A stretch of 64,000 bases of DNA from Cordia subcordata (Eukaryota; Streptophyta; Magnoliopsida; Boraginales; Cordiaceae). The position numbers and the translations under genes were made by a program. Below the pieces are notes generated by a model, which did not search any database, was not told the DNA's origin, and saw only the letters and a list, made by a program, of their open reading frames with translations. The stretch lies in the NCBI GenBank assembly GCA_028554755.1, contig JAPTOF010000001.1:37653501-37717500 (forward strand). Reading direction: 5' to 3'. Of the stretch, positions 1 through 12,162 are shown in pieces; position 1 is the stretch's first letter; every line of letters begins with the position of its first letter.

Positions 1-1245
1 CTTCATGAAATGGATCTGGTTCATATACTAGACAATGCTAATCCATATACTTCTACTTTTGGGCCAGAAGGAGCTGGTGATGATAAATCCATTAATGGGA
101 GAAAATGATTCTTAATTGTAATAGACAATGCTAGTCCTAGAGAAATTGTTGAAGCATAAAATCTATAATTTCGCGATAACTTTAGAATCAAATATTTCTG
201 TTGGCTTGCATCTTCACTTGGTTTCCTTGTACATATTACTTTCTCTTTTAATATGTTTCCAAGCCAAGTAATACATTGTTCCTTTTCTTTTCTTCCTTTA
301 TTTCTTTCTTTCATTTTTTTTTCTTTATTTTCTTTTCTGTGGAAAAAGCAGGCAACATCAATTACGCAATCACAAGTTTGGAGGAGGAACCCCTCACCCC
401 AAGAGAAAGAGGAAAAAAAAAAAAAAATTTCTTCACCAAGTACTTTTTTTTGAGCGAATTAAGAGGTCCCTTGATTAAAAGGTTGCCAGTTAAGAAGTGA
501 ATATCATAATTGGCAAACCAAATCGCGCATTTATTCCATTCCCTACCCTACGGAAATGTTTCAACCTTACCTAGGTTCTCTCTTAGCATTCTCTTATGTT
601 GTTGCTCAACATAATGCAAACACGAACTCCATTCCAGTTAATCTGATAAGTAAAAAGCTTGCAAGTCAGATTCAATTTCTAATCTGAAAAACCTTCTTTG
701 CAGTGTCCCCTAAAGCAGCTTAGATAGACCCATCACTTCTTCCATATTGTTTGTAGTGATTCCCAAGTTAATTGCAAACCTTTCCCACTGACCTTCTTCA
801 TTTTGGAACAATTACTCCTCCGGTTGTAGTTCGATTTGAATTTCTTTTAGTGCATTCATCCACATTAATATAGTCTTTTCAACCCGTCTTGCATAGAGTA
901 TTGCTATGTAATATTTCTTTTATTTATTTATCTATCATCATCATAATCATCTCGTATGGATATACATAATTAACATGCCAAAAGAAGATAGAAAAAATTA
1001 ATTAATAAAATAAAAGAAATTTGTTGAGTTAGTAAGAAATTAAGTATACACATAGTAGGGGATAAATATAACGAGAAAAAGGGACAAGTTCTCATTTACT
1101 ACAATTTTCATTACTCGACAAGAAAGCCCAATAATGAAATTTACACGATCATATGCATTTTCTTTTGTCGAAATAGAAATTCTGATCATGATTGATCAAT
1201 GTAAGTTGACTTAATTCGACGCTAAACGAGAAAGTTGGTTTGCTT
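1..1245. other. Intergenic, no gene recognised
   Basis: AT-rich DNA with a pyrimidine-rich tract near 280-345. The short reading frames here are low-complexity Phe/Ser/Lys translations with no recognisable domain. Confidence 0.6.
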
Positions 1246-1250
1246 CTATG

Positions 1251-1491
1251 GGCCTGTCTGGATTGGTTTTTTTTTTTTTTTTTCAGAAAAAGACTTTTTT
1301 TTAAAAAAATTCACATTAAATTTATAATAATTATTTGATTTGGCTTTTCTAAAAAAGCTAAAACTCTAAAAAAAAGTTGTAAAGTTCAAATAAAATTTTT
1401 TTTAGAAGTCAGAATTTTCATCTTCTTAAAAAAAGTTATTTTTCAAAAAATTAAAAAAACACTTTTGAAAAAAAATGAATCCAAACGAGTG
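1251..1491. mobile_element. Miniature inverted-repeat element, family A copy 1
   Basis: About 241 bp starting GGCCTGTCTGGATT and ending in the complement of CACTCGTTTGGATT. It is flanked on both sides by CTATG (1246-1250 and 1492-1496), which fits a 5-bp target duplication. The interior is A- and T-tract rich. Related copies lie near 9837-10054 and 55104-55328. No coding capacity is seen; it is a non-autonomous DNA-transposon relic of unassigned superfamily. Confidence 0.6.
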
Positions 1492-1496
1492 CTATG

Positions 1497-2576
1497 ACTC
1501 GTTGCTTTTATTTCCATACAACCACGTCAATTAGGCTTAACGTTGGTGAGAAATTTTCCACCTCCAAGAACCAAAACATTTGCCAACCAAATACGACACT
1601 CGACAACGCGATCGAAATGCGCATGCAGATTACCGAAATATCATGCGGTCATTGGATTTCCACGCCCGTTGGTCCTCTCCCTGGTCGGGCTGCCACTCAC
1701 ACACATCCCTCGATTTACCTCCCGCCTGATTAAGGGGCCTCTGGCCAGGTGGGAAAGGGGTTCTCCTTTAGTTAACCCTTTTAAAAAAAAAATAATAAAA
1801 GAAAAACGAAGCAAGCACAGTTGACGTATAATGCAAGCCCAGATCAGTGCCAGCAGACAAGACAGGCCAGTTTTTGTATGGTCCACATCGACGAAGCCAA
1901 CACAATCCCGCACAGTAAGATTCACCCACGTGGCATTCAAACTTTACTAAACGAACATGCCCTGGACAAGTTGCCACAAGACAACCTCCTCTTACTCTTA
2001 CTATTAGAATGTCCATAATTGAATTTGAGTTTTGTCCCTTATCCTTGAATTGAGAACTTTGTTCGTATCTATAGTCCTACTACACTTGTAATTTTATTAA
2101 TTAATGGTCAGACTCCATTCAAATTCTGATAGTCACGTTCAAAGAAAAGCTTGTTAGTAAAGATTTAATATTGTCATTGTAATTTAACAATTTTGAATTT
2201 GTAATAAAATGACAAATAACTTATGACTGTTGAATTCTACTTAAAATGTGATGGTATTGCAAAGAAGACCCCCACTCATGAACCAGTTTGCTATTTCCTA
2301 TGTTACACATATTGAATTAAATTAAATGAAAGGATAAGATGGGCTAAAATGGGCCGACATAAACGACAGATAACCACGTGAGGTGAGCAGGGTGTGTAGG
2401 CCCAACTTGACTTTGTGTCAAATCATAAGGGATCAGTTCCAAACTGAAGTTTTAGGCCTTTTTCAGTGATGGCAGAACCATCTCGTACCCTTCTTTTTGG
2501 ACAATTTTTCTTTACTTTTATTTATTTATTTTTTTAATTTATTTGGATTTGAGATTCTTTTTGTGTATGGGGAGAA
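1497..2576. other. Intergenic, no gene recognised
   Basis: Slightly more GC-rich around 1540-2010, with overlapping short frames on both strands, none resembling a known family. CACGTG cores (G-box type) occur near 1927 and 2375, but no adjacent gene is visible to give them meaning. Confidence 0.5.
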
Positions 2577-2611
2577 AAAAGCCATTGAAAATGACAGCTT
2601 CAATGGCTTTT
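2577..2611. repeat. Perfect short hairpin
   Basis: AAAAGCCATTGAA at 2577-2589 is followed by a 9-base spacer (2590-2598) and its exact complement TTCAATGGCTTTT at 2599-2611, giving a 13-bp perfect stem. No gene adjoins it. Confidence 0.7.
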
Positions 2612-2963
2612 GTTCAATGCATTTATGTGGGTAGACTTGTTTTGGTTCACTTGACAAGACTCCCTGAATGTCAATTTACAAACAAATGTTAAGTCTCATA
2701 AATTCAAAATTTTAAACTTTATCCGTTCTGAAATAATTTGTTGAATTGCCAAGTTTATCTGCTTACTTGACTGTTCTTTTACTTCTTTTACCGTTTTGCA
2801 ACCCTTCTAGGTTCAGATTTTAATTGCCTAAAGAACCGTTGGGCCACGCTTTTACGACTTGTACGACATATAGGCAATGAGTTAGAATTTGTATGACTTC
2901 ACTTATTATCATATGTACCTCTAAGTAGCTGGTGCTTAGGCCCTCTCCAATAACTCCCTTAAT

Positions 2964-3590
2964 GCTGTGTTTCTTTGGATTTTATTTTAAGACACTTATC
3001 TTATTTGATAAATTATATAAAAAAGATTATTCGTTATCAACTTATTAAAAGATAGTTTTCATAAGATATCTTATTTGTAGTTATAAAAAATAAGTTGGGT
3101 TTAGGGTCTTATATCTTATCCTATATTTTATCAGTCAGAAAACAATTAAAAATAAAAATTAAAGAATTAAAAATTGAAAAATAAAATATTGAGTATTAAA
3201 AATTGAAAATCAAAAGATTTAAAAAATAAAAAATTAAAGATTAAAAAATTTAAAATAAAAATTAATAATTTAAAATTTTAAAAATTGAAATTTAAAAACT
3301 AAAAAATTAAAAATATTTAAAAATAAAAATGTTAAAAATTAAAATTAAAAATTTCAAAAATTTAAAATTTTTAAAACAAAAATAAAAATTAATTAATATT
3401 AATATTTTATAATTTATTATTTAATTATAAAATTAAAATATCATAACTCAAAATTAATAACATTATTGTAAAATTAACTTATAACAGCATTTCAGCTTAC
3501 AAACCAAATGATTTTATTATATTAGACAATACTTATTAGATAAGATACTTATCAAATTTTAAATTTAAGATAAGACTATTGTAAACAGGT
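2964..3590. mobile_element. AT-rich inverted-repeat element relic
   Basis: The left end (TGCTGTGTTTCTTTGG, then TTATTTTAAGACACTTATC) resembles the complement of the right end near 3535-3590 (AAGATAAGACTATTG). It shares the TTATTTTAAGATACTTAT-type end with the element at about 9130-9400, so both probably belong to one family. The interior is almost pure A/T low-complexity sequence. Borders are approximate. Confidence 0.4.
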
Positions 3591-3785
3591 TATAAATGAC
3601 CTCATATCTTACATTTAAGGGTTGGGAAAGGGAAATAAGCTTTAGAAACCCCTATCCCCTAATGACCCCCTATCTTACATTTAAGGTATGGGAGGGAGAA
3701 ATAAGCTCCACCAGCCCCCCTATCCCACCTCTCATATTTTAGGGGTCCCTTTTTAATTTGTTCTTTCCCCACACATATAGGGGGT

Positions 3786-4550
3786 CTTAGGCTGTCTTTA
3801 GCAGCTATCCTATTTGTTTCTCTAAATTTAAGTTATTTGAGTAATTTTTTTATCATTTGAGATCCTCTATTTTTAATTATACTCCAACAGCTTCTCTATT
3901 TTTTTATAAAACTCTCAGTTTAGGGAATACCTATTTTAGTTTCACTCCAACAGCTCTCTTATTTTAAAATATTGTAGTCTTAAAGCTATGGGGATGGGGG
4001 ATGGGATTTGGATGTTGGCTTTGGGGGATGAAAAAAATCTCTATATATAAGTGTTTTGTTTTTGAGTTGGAAAAAAATCTAAAATTTTGGGATGAGATAG
4101 GGAAGCTGTTGGAACACTTTACTATTAACAACTCTCCTAAATATGGAGATTTTTGTGTTTTAGGGGATCTATTGGAGTCAGCCTTAAACCCACTCCTTTT
4201 TCAACTCCTTTTCCAACCTTCTAAATCTAATAACGTAAAAAAATATTAAAAATTAATTATTAATATAATTAATTCGTAAAAAAATCTACATGTATAATAA
4301 AACAAAATGGATAACATAAAACTTTAAAAAATGTGTTTAGCTCAAATAAAAAAATATAAAAATGGGGGCTTTTGAAATAGGAAAATGTTGAGTGAAACTA
4401 AAATAAGAAGTCCCTGAAATGAGAGTTTGATTGAAAGTAAAAGAGTTGTTAGAGTGAAACTAAAATATGAGGTCCCTAAATATAAAAAAATAAATCAAAA
4501 CCCCCTAAAAGGTAAGGAAAAAATAGATAAGCTATTAGAGATGGCCTAAG
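3786..4550. mobile_element. Fold-back miniature transposon with long imperfect inverted repeats
   Basis: The ends are CTTAGGCTGTCTTTAGCAGC on the left and, complemented, CTTAGGCCATCTCTAATAGC on the right. Inside, motifs such as AGTTTCACTCCAACAGCTC near 3940 mirror GTTGTTAGAGTGAAACTAA near 4447. The inverted repeats extend well over 100 bp. No transposase is encoded, and a target duplication is not clear. Confidence 0.55.
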
Positions 4551-4900
4551 CACTTTGATATTGATAAGCAAATGATTAATAACTAGAAAAGTAGTTGAAC
4601 AATCTGAGTTTATAATATGTTTGTATGTTTGGTCAATAGGTGGTTACCAGTAATAATATTAGTGAAAATAACTAAAATGACCTTTATTAATTAATATTGT
4701 ATAACTAACTAGCTTTCAATCCAAATTTATGAAGGATAAAAGATTCTTTATTTGGTTAAATAATTGTGCTTGGAAATATCACATCTCTGGGAATCCAATC
4801 CTATTTGTTTACTTACAGAACATTAGAGTTGTTTTTTAGAAATTTTTTTTATATAAAATAGAAAATGAACTATCTTGTGTTCATTAAGCAAAATTTTTCA
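4551..4900. other. Intergenic, nothing recognised
   Basis: AT-rich sequence between two miniature transposons. No gene, RNA or repeat structure was recognised. Confidence 0.5.
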
Positions 4901-4910
4901 AATTAAAAAC

Positions 4911-5413
4911 GAGTTAAATGCACCATCGCTTCCTATGGTTTACAAAAATAACGCCGCTATTTCTATATTTTTTTAAGCATCCAAAAACTCCCCCTACTTT
5001 ACAAAATGTAGCATGAGTACCTCAACCGTTAACTATATTGTTAATTTTAATAGAATTTGGGCAACATGCATTTTATATTTTACCCAGTTTAGAAGTGTAG
5101 ATAGTTCTACAAAAATATTTACTTCTAAAAGAAATATATGTAATAAATATAAATGAATTTTTGTCGTATATACTTGTAAAAAAAGTGTAAAATTCATACG
5201 AAAGTTTGTAATGTCAGTAACAAAAAACTATTAGCTCTTTACAAAGATCTATAAGTTACGTACAAAAATCAGTTAAAATTAATAATATAGTTAACGGTTG
5301 AAGTGCTCATGCTATATTTTGTAAAATACAAGGGATTTTTACATGCTTAAAAAAATACAGGGGGCAGGGGTGTTATTTTTGTAAACCAGAGAAGATGATG
5401 GTGCATTTAACTC
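4911..5413. mobile_element. MULE-type miniature element with 10-bp target duplication
   Basis: A 503-bp element with terminal inverted repeats that begin GAGTTAAATGCACCATC at both ends and continue for more than 100 bp (TGGTTTACAAAAATAAC and the Thr-box-like TTTTTTTAAGCAT blocks are present in both arms). AATTAAAAAC occurs immediately outside both ends (4901-4910 and 5414-5423). Long inverted repeats with a 9-10 bp target duplication are the hallmark of Mutator-like elements. It encodes no protein. Confidence 0.75.
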
Positions 5414-5423
5414 AATTAAAAAC

Positions 5424-6955
5424 AATAGAATAGTTTTCTAAGCTTTCCAATTTAAAGAAGAGTAGTGGAAAATAACTTTAAGTTGTTGTATAGAGTTTCT
5501 TTTAATAAAGTTAGAGTGCTTTTTTACAATTCTCTACTTAAAATACACACCTAAAAATCTGGAATTCTATTTTAGTGATCCTTGATTCAATTCCCTTTAT
5601 TGTCTTATTTATTCTTACCCTTTTTTCCTTTTAATCTCCACATAAATTCAGTTTGATTTTCTGTTTTGGAGAGTCAAATTGATTTTTTTTGTGACGTAAA
5701 AGTCTAGCTTGAAACAGAAAAGATGTTTGGTATTTCATCTTGAAATTCAATTTTATCCCAAAGTCAATGGAGTTTTAGAATAAAATGGAAAAGTTAAAAT
5801 TTTTTATTTCTTCCTTTGTAGTTTGCAAGAAGGAGTTTTAAAATTTATTTTGACAAAAATATCCTCATTATTTTTGCCATTAATATTTCTTGAATTGTAA
5901 TTATAACTAAAAATAAATAAAATAATAAAATATAATAGTTAAAAATAAAAATAAACTTAAAAATTTTAAAAATAATAGAAATAAAATAAAAATTAATAAA
6001 ATATGGTAATAAATAACTAAAATAATTAAAAATGAATAAAAAACATAAATAGATAATAATCAATTAAAAATATTAATTTAAATGTCTAATAATTTAATAA
6101 TTTACTAATATCTTTTAATTTTTAATTTAACAATAATATATTGATTTTTTATGTAATTTAATGAATTTTCATTTACATTATACAGAGCAAATAATAGTTT
6201 ATTATTATAATTTTCAAAATGTCCTTTTAATAATTTAGGCAACTTACTGTTATTTTCAAATGTAATACTAAACATCATTTTATTTAATAAAAATGTACCT
6301 CATATAAAAATAATCAAACATATTTCTTTTTTGAGTAAAAGTCCTTTTAACCAAAAGCCTATTTCTAAAAGACCTTTCTATAAAATAATGTTTTCAATTT
6401 AAAGCTAAACTCGCTCTTAACCCTTATTCAACATATAATTAATTTTTAAATTTAATTTTACACAATCACTTAAAACCTTATTTCAAATACTTTTCCATCT
6501 TAAATATAATTTTTACACTATTAATATTTAATGATAACAATAAAAATAATTAATAATTAACTTAATAACGACAACAAATAAATTGGATAATCCTTCACTT
6601 AATCTTTCTTTAAGAGATGTACTTTTTAATTTAATAAATAATTCCAAACTTTAGAATACATTTTAGTTTTTTTAGAAAATAACTTTTTGAGGGGTTATTA
6701 ACAAATAAACATGTTTTCTTGTTTTGTAAAAAGAAAAAAAATTATTTTTATTTTTAAATGGTGAACTCATTTTTTAAGTTTTTTTTTTATAGAAAATGTG
6801 AATGCCAAGAAACTAGAACGGTTTTCTTTAAGTAAACAGAGATATTCCCATAAATTCTCCAAATTTTATTCCCATGTAAAAGGGTGGAAATCTTACACAA
6901 TTAGCAAGAACGAAATTAATTTTTTTCTATTATTTTCTTTTCTTAATGAGCACAT
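5424..6955. other. AT-rich intergenic DNA
   Basis: Very AT-rich, including A/T-only stretches around 5930-6130. The only longer frames are low-complexity Ile/Phe/Tyr translations. No gene recognised. Confidence 0.5.
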
Positions 6956-6979
6956 GGTCAAAGACATATACACAGAGTC

Positions 6980-7260
6980 AATATTACACACACACACACA
7001 CACTACAGACATTACTTACATTATACACACATTACACATGCTTCATGAATACTACATATATTAAATTTATATAAATTACATATGCTACGCGTATTGCACA
7101 CATGAAATGCATACACTACCCTCACATATATATTACACATATAGTTACTCACACTTCACACACTACACACCCCACACACATGCATACTTGCACACATGAC
7201 ACACATTGCAAACATACATTACACGCAAAACACACGCTGTAGACGACATATCACACATTA
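6980..7260. repeat. Degenerate CA-rich microsatellite
   Basis: A (CA)n core near 6988-7003 followed by about 250 bp of irregular ACACA/TACACA motifs. This looks like an old, decayed dinucleotide repeat. Confidence 0.7.
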
Positions 7261-7533
7261 AATATATTAGGTACGCTACATACGAATAAATAAATTTGAT
7301 ATCTTTATACTTTTTAAATTAGCATCATTTTTGAAAAATGACTCAAAATTTCAAAGAATATTGAATTTAAACCAAATATAGTAAATAAATATTCTTAGGA
7401 ATTATCCTTAATTTTTTCATGAATATTTTTATTGTAATACCAAACAATTTTAATAACATTTAGAGATCACATTCTTGAAATTACATCTCAAGAATGACAT
7501 TTTCAGGAATGAAAAACAATTTGAATTAAGGTT

Positions 7534-7770
7534 ATCTCACATTAGGACTTCTCTCATATTAATATAAGGGAAATTCTAACCACTTATGGGTGGGTCAAAG
7601 TATCTCAAACATTTATGTTAAATTTTTTTAAAATTTTTTTTCCTCTTCTATTATCCACTTTTCCTAAGATTTATCTCCGATGAATGGTTGATATAACTTT
7701 AACCCATAAATAAATGTTTGAGATGATTTTCTTATATCAATATGAGAGAAGTTCTAATATGAGAGGATCA
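7534..7770. mobile_element. Miniature inverted-repeat element
   Basis: The left arm ATCTCACATTAGGACTTCTC continues as TCATATTAATATAAG. The right arm, complemented, reads ATCCTCTCATATTAGAACTTC and then TCATATTGATATAAG. Matching inner blocks (CTCAAACATTTAT) extend the inverted repeats to about 80 bp. No coding capacity. Confidence 0.6.
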
Positions 7771-7829
7771 TAATCTAAACAATTCTATGAACCAAGTGCT
7801 ATTTGACAAGTAACTTTAACTACTTATTT

Positions 7830-8469
7830 GGGCCTACATAGCAAAATTAGCGATTAGAATAATTGATAGCTGTTTGAGTAGTAAAAAGTGGTTTGAGTAG
7901 TCGATAACTGTTGTATTGTAGCTGTTAGCAGATAGCTGTTTGGTTAGTTGATTGAATAATATATGTTTGATAAAATTAGCTATTGGATTAGTTAATGAAC
8001 GCAAGATGATATAAAACGACATTGGCATTACATTATTATGTTGTGATAAATATAATTATTATTACTATTATTGAAATAAGATAATTTATTTTATAATTAG
8101 ATATATGTTTTTATAATAATATTTTATTACTAAGGTATAATAAAATTACTTTTGATAAATTAATTTTATTAATATTGTAGAAGCATTTATTAAATAGTGA
8201 TTATTGTAGAAATATTTTCTAATTGATCGAAAATTTATTTTGTCAAGAAAATAATAAATGGACAAACAAGACTTAAACTTTTTTAGTGTATTTTGATATA
8301 GATAGAATTTAAAATTGAATTTTATATTATTTTAAATTTATATTTGTCGAAAAAATGTGAAAATGTAGAAAGATATTATATAATAGGTAGAATTATCAAA
8401 AAAGTATTGAAAAGAGAGTAAGGTTGCAAAAAATAAAAAATGAAATACTAACCACTATCTAAAACGTTA
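7830..8469 (+). mobile_element. Dispersed repeat family X, copy 1, left part
   Basis: This segment aligns by eye over about 600 bp with the reverse complement of 23296-23885. Shared stretches include TAGCTGTTAGCAGATAGC-type blocks, GATTGAATAA, TTATAATTAGATATATG and GGACAAACAAGACTT. Copy 1 is split by the insertion at 8470-9661 and resumes at 9662. The family is probably a non-coding transposon; its superfamily is not clear. Confidence 0.6.
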
Positions 8470-9661
8470 GCTCGTTTGGTATCGTTGCTGTTTCCGATTT
8501 TTTGTTTTTGTTGATCAAAATTTGAAAACAACAAAAACAGAAAACCAGTTTGTCTGTTTTCGTTTTTGTTTTCGTTTTCTGGAAAAACTAAAACCAACAT
8601 TGTAACTTTGATAAACAAGAAAAAGTGATTTTCTCAGGTTGTGGCAATAAGTTTTCAAAACTTTTATTCATTTTGTGGTGAATAGCTTTTAGAATTATCT
8701 TTTCAAAATTAATATGAACTAATTAAATTTTTTTGAAAAAAATTATTAAAATTAAAATTATTTAAAAAACATTTTAAAAAATTATTTTAAAAATATTTTT
8801 TCAAAAATATTTTTAAAATAAAAATAATTTTATTAAAAGAAACATTCAAAAATAATTAAAAAAATTTTTGACAATAATTTTAATAAATGAAAAAATATTT
8901 CAAAAAATAATTTGAAAATAATTTTAATTAAAATTATTTAAAAAATTTACTAATTAAAAATAATTTTAATAAATTAAAAATATTTTAATAAATTTAATAT
9001 TTTAAAATAATTTTAATAAATTAAAAATACATTTATAAAAAATTCAAAGTTAAAAATAAAAATATATTCTCAGAACAATTAAATTTATTTTTTGAAATTA
9101 TAATCTTACGGGAAATAAATCAATTTTATGCTCTGTTTGTTATATTCTTATTTTAAGATACTTATTTTATTGAAATGAGGGTATATCTTATAAGATTTAA
9201 GAAAACTTATCATGCATCTTATGAAAATTTAAAACAAAATCATTCTTTTTATCTTATAAGAAATAAGCAATCCTTCCTATATTATTTTTTACAACTATAG
9301 AATGCATGGTGCATATGATAAAATATCTTAAATTTTATAAGATATCTCCAATTTCAATAAGATAAGCATCTTAAAATAAGATCATTCCAAACACACTATT
9401 AAATTACTCTCATTGTTCTTTTGCAAAATATACTCAAATATTTTCATGTGTTCTATTTAACATAAAATATTAAAATATAAAATAAGAGATAAAAATAGTT
9501 TGTAAACTATGGACAACCGAACATGTTTTTGGTTTTTGTTTATAGATTTTATAATTTAACCAAATGCGTTTATAGTTTCTGTTTTTAATTGTAATTGACA
9601 ATTTTTTATTTATGATTCTGATTTTCGTTTTTAAAATTTTTGACAGCGTTACCAAACGAGC
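8470..9661. mobile_element. Non-autonomous DNA transposon nested in family X, TA target duplication
   Basis: The ends are GCTCGTTTGGTATCG and, complemented, GCTCGTTTGGTAACG. It is flanked by TA at 8468-8469 and 9662-9663. The paralogous family X copy at 23296-23309 lacks the insert and reads, complemented, AAAACGTTAATATT, which is exactly the expected empty site with a single TA. The interior is AT-rich and non-coding and contains a further element at about 9130-9400. Confidence 0.7.
9130..9400. mobile_element. Miniature element nested inside the 8470-9661 element
   Basis: The left arm GCTCTGTTTGTTATATTC followed by TTATTTTAAGATACTTA mirrors the right arm, which complemented reads GTGTGTTTGGAATGATC and then TTATTTTAAGATGCTTA. 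Inverted repeats are about 45 bp. It belongs to the same family as the relic at 2964-3590. Confidence 0.6.
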
Positions 9662-9836
9662 TAATATTTTTAACGTTTCAAAAATACAACTTTAAACACT
9701 ATTTTAACCGAAAACACTACTTAAAACAGTACTTTACCATCGTTTACCAAGCAGAGCCAAATTATTTCATAATCTCGAGTGCTCAAGTACTTTTCTCTAC
9801 GGCGCGACTTCCACTTCCCGAAATTAATGAAATGTA

Positions 9837-10054
9837 GGCCTGTTTGGATTGGCTTTTTTTAGGAAAAAAATATTTTTTTTAAAAAATTACATTAAATTTG
9901 TAATAACTATTTGATTTAAGTTTCAAAAAGACTGAAACTCTAAAATAAGCTCAAATATAATTTTTTTAAAAATTAGAATTATCATCTTTTAAAAAAAATT
10001 ATTTTTTAAAAATTATTAAAAAATACTTTTAAAAAAGTCAATTTAAACGAGCCC
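9837..10054. mobile_element. Miniature inverted-repeat element, family A copy 2
   Basis: The ends are GGCCTGTTTGGATTGGC and, complemented, GGGCTCGTTTAAATTGAC. It is flanked by TGTA at 9833-9836 and 10055-10058. The interior matches family A copy 1 (CATTAAATTT, ATAACTATTTGATTT, TGAAACTCTAAAA). Confidence 0.6.
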
Positions 10055-10058
10055 TGTA

Positions 10059-12007
10059 TATGTATTTATATCACCTCAAAAAGTTCTGGGCACTACCGAT
10101 CTGAAAACTTATTACCATCATTTGCAGAGCAAATAAATGAAGAATGTTGACAAAATTACCAACAACAAAATCTTTCCTCATAAATCGCGTTTTACTTTTC
10201 AAATGGTCTTGGATTGCTCTTAAATGTGTCACGTCACGGAGCGAAGTTCACAGAAACAGCAGCACCCGTACGTTAAAATAGCAACTCATGTTTCGTAGTT
10301 ATAACTGAGGAAAAATACCAACGGCATCGTATTTAATGCGAAAAAACAAGTACCTTAATTAAAAATCAGACTACGATAAGTTCTTTCTTTGTTTTTCTTT
10401 TTTTTTTTTCCTCCAAAAGAGGCAAAGTCCATTATGATAACACTAATTTAGGTGAATTAACTCTTCTGCAATTTTCTTCCAAATGCGCCTTTAAAAGGGT
10501 CAGAACTTCTTGTAGTAGCTAGGTGTAAAGCTGAGAGCAAGATTTAATCCATTAATCACTAGACTTTTTATTTTATTTTCTCATGTGACAAACAAGACAA
10601 CTACAAATTACTCGCGCAGTTTTTACTTTTTATTTTTTTCTTCATATCGTCTCTGCTATAAATTATTGATTTTTTCGTTATCCTTTTATTACTTCTTGAG
10701 GGTGTGTCTAGTTAGGAAAGCCTTCATAAGTTATGGTTTTCATAAGGATACACATTTACGTTTATACCGTCCAACTAGGAACGGAGACTAGAAAATATCA
10801 CACCACGTACCTATATATATCGTAGTCCCCAATAATTGAAACAATTTTTTTAATAGATGCAATGTTGATTGCACATAATTTTATAATTATGAAATTTTAT
10901 TATTTTTAATTTTTCTCACATTAAATATTATCTAGCTTCTGAAAGCATTGAAAATGATAAAGTTGATGTAAAATTAATTGAAAACAATAATTTCAGATTA
11001 ATAGAATTATTTACATAACATTAACAAACAATGTTCTACTTGTAAAAAAAAAAAGTAATTACAAATCACTTAGATTTTCCTTAAATAGAACAAATGCACT
11101 CAAGAGTCATAAGGCATGGCATTTGAGAGGCTACCTTTACAAAGATATCTTTTTCCTTTTAACGATCTTGTTCTCTTAACTATTGTGGCTTTTAACTAAT
11201 CCAAACGGTCATAACTATTCAAAACCAACAATACCATTTATAGCTTTGGATTCTCATGTGGCAGTATCACGTCAAATTTAATGCTCCAATATTTTTGACA
11301 TTTTCTCACCCGTACATATAGACATGTTGCGAATCACGCTTGAAGATTCAATTAAATAAATTTAAGAAACTAATTTAGTTCATATTTAAAAAGAATATTT
11401 GGAAAAAAGAGGGGTCGCTTAAACCCCTGTCAATTTGTTTGCTCCACCTGCCACGGAAATGTGGGTAAGAGATTTATTTCAAAAAATAATTAAAACTCGT
11501 GAAAACGAGTTAGTAGTAAGCATCCAGTTCATATGTGGTGTACTCTAAGTAAGGTGCACCCTATCACCTATGCACACTCTTTTCTCCGTGTAAAACATGC
11601 ACCCAGTTTTTTTTTAAAAAAAGAAAAACTACTTCTAACGCAAAGCCTCCACACCGTACGACGATCATCTATCCAAAAACAACCTAACATTCATACATCT
11701 ACGAACTCTCCACAACCATGGCGTCTTCATGTAAAAACAAGATTTGGAACTAGCTAGATCTGCTATGTGCCGTCTTCATCGAATATCTTTTCTTTCATCT
11801 CTTCTTAACACAAAATACTCTCTTATACCAACCAAAATCAACAGAGCAAATCTTCAGCGAATTGACCAAAATAAAAAACTCTAGCATCAAGTAATGATTC
11901 TAGCAAAAATATTTACATATGACTATAGATTTGTTATAAAAACTTGTTACTTCTAATAAAGAAGTTAGATTTTAATTAGATGATTGTTATAAAAGCTCAG
12001 ATCTGTA
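10059..12007. other. Intergenic, no gene recognised
   Basis: Mixed AT-rich sequence. Short frames near 10585-10791 and 11533-11757 have no recognisable domain. No structured repeat was recognised. Confidence 0.5.
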
Positions 12008-12162
12008 CATATATATATATATATACATATATATGTATATGTATATATGTATATCTGTATATGTATGTATGTATATGTATATGTATGCATGTATGTATGT
12101 ATATAAATATATATATATATATATATGTATATACGTGTGTATATTTATGTGTGTGTATATGT
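12008..12162. repeat. TA/TG compound microsatellite
   Basis: (TA)n tracts are interspersed with TATG and TGTA units over about 150 bp. The Tyr/Ile-rich frames on both strands here are translations of this repeat, not genes. A solo LTR is inserted at its right edge. Confidence 0.85.

Noticed and set aside
1641..2016. Overlapping frames of up to 99 codons in a GC-richer patch
   Set aside because: Frames on both strands, no domain, no splice sites matching a family; treated as chance.
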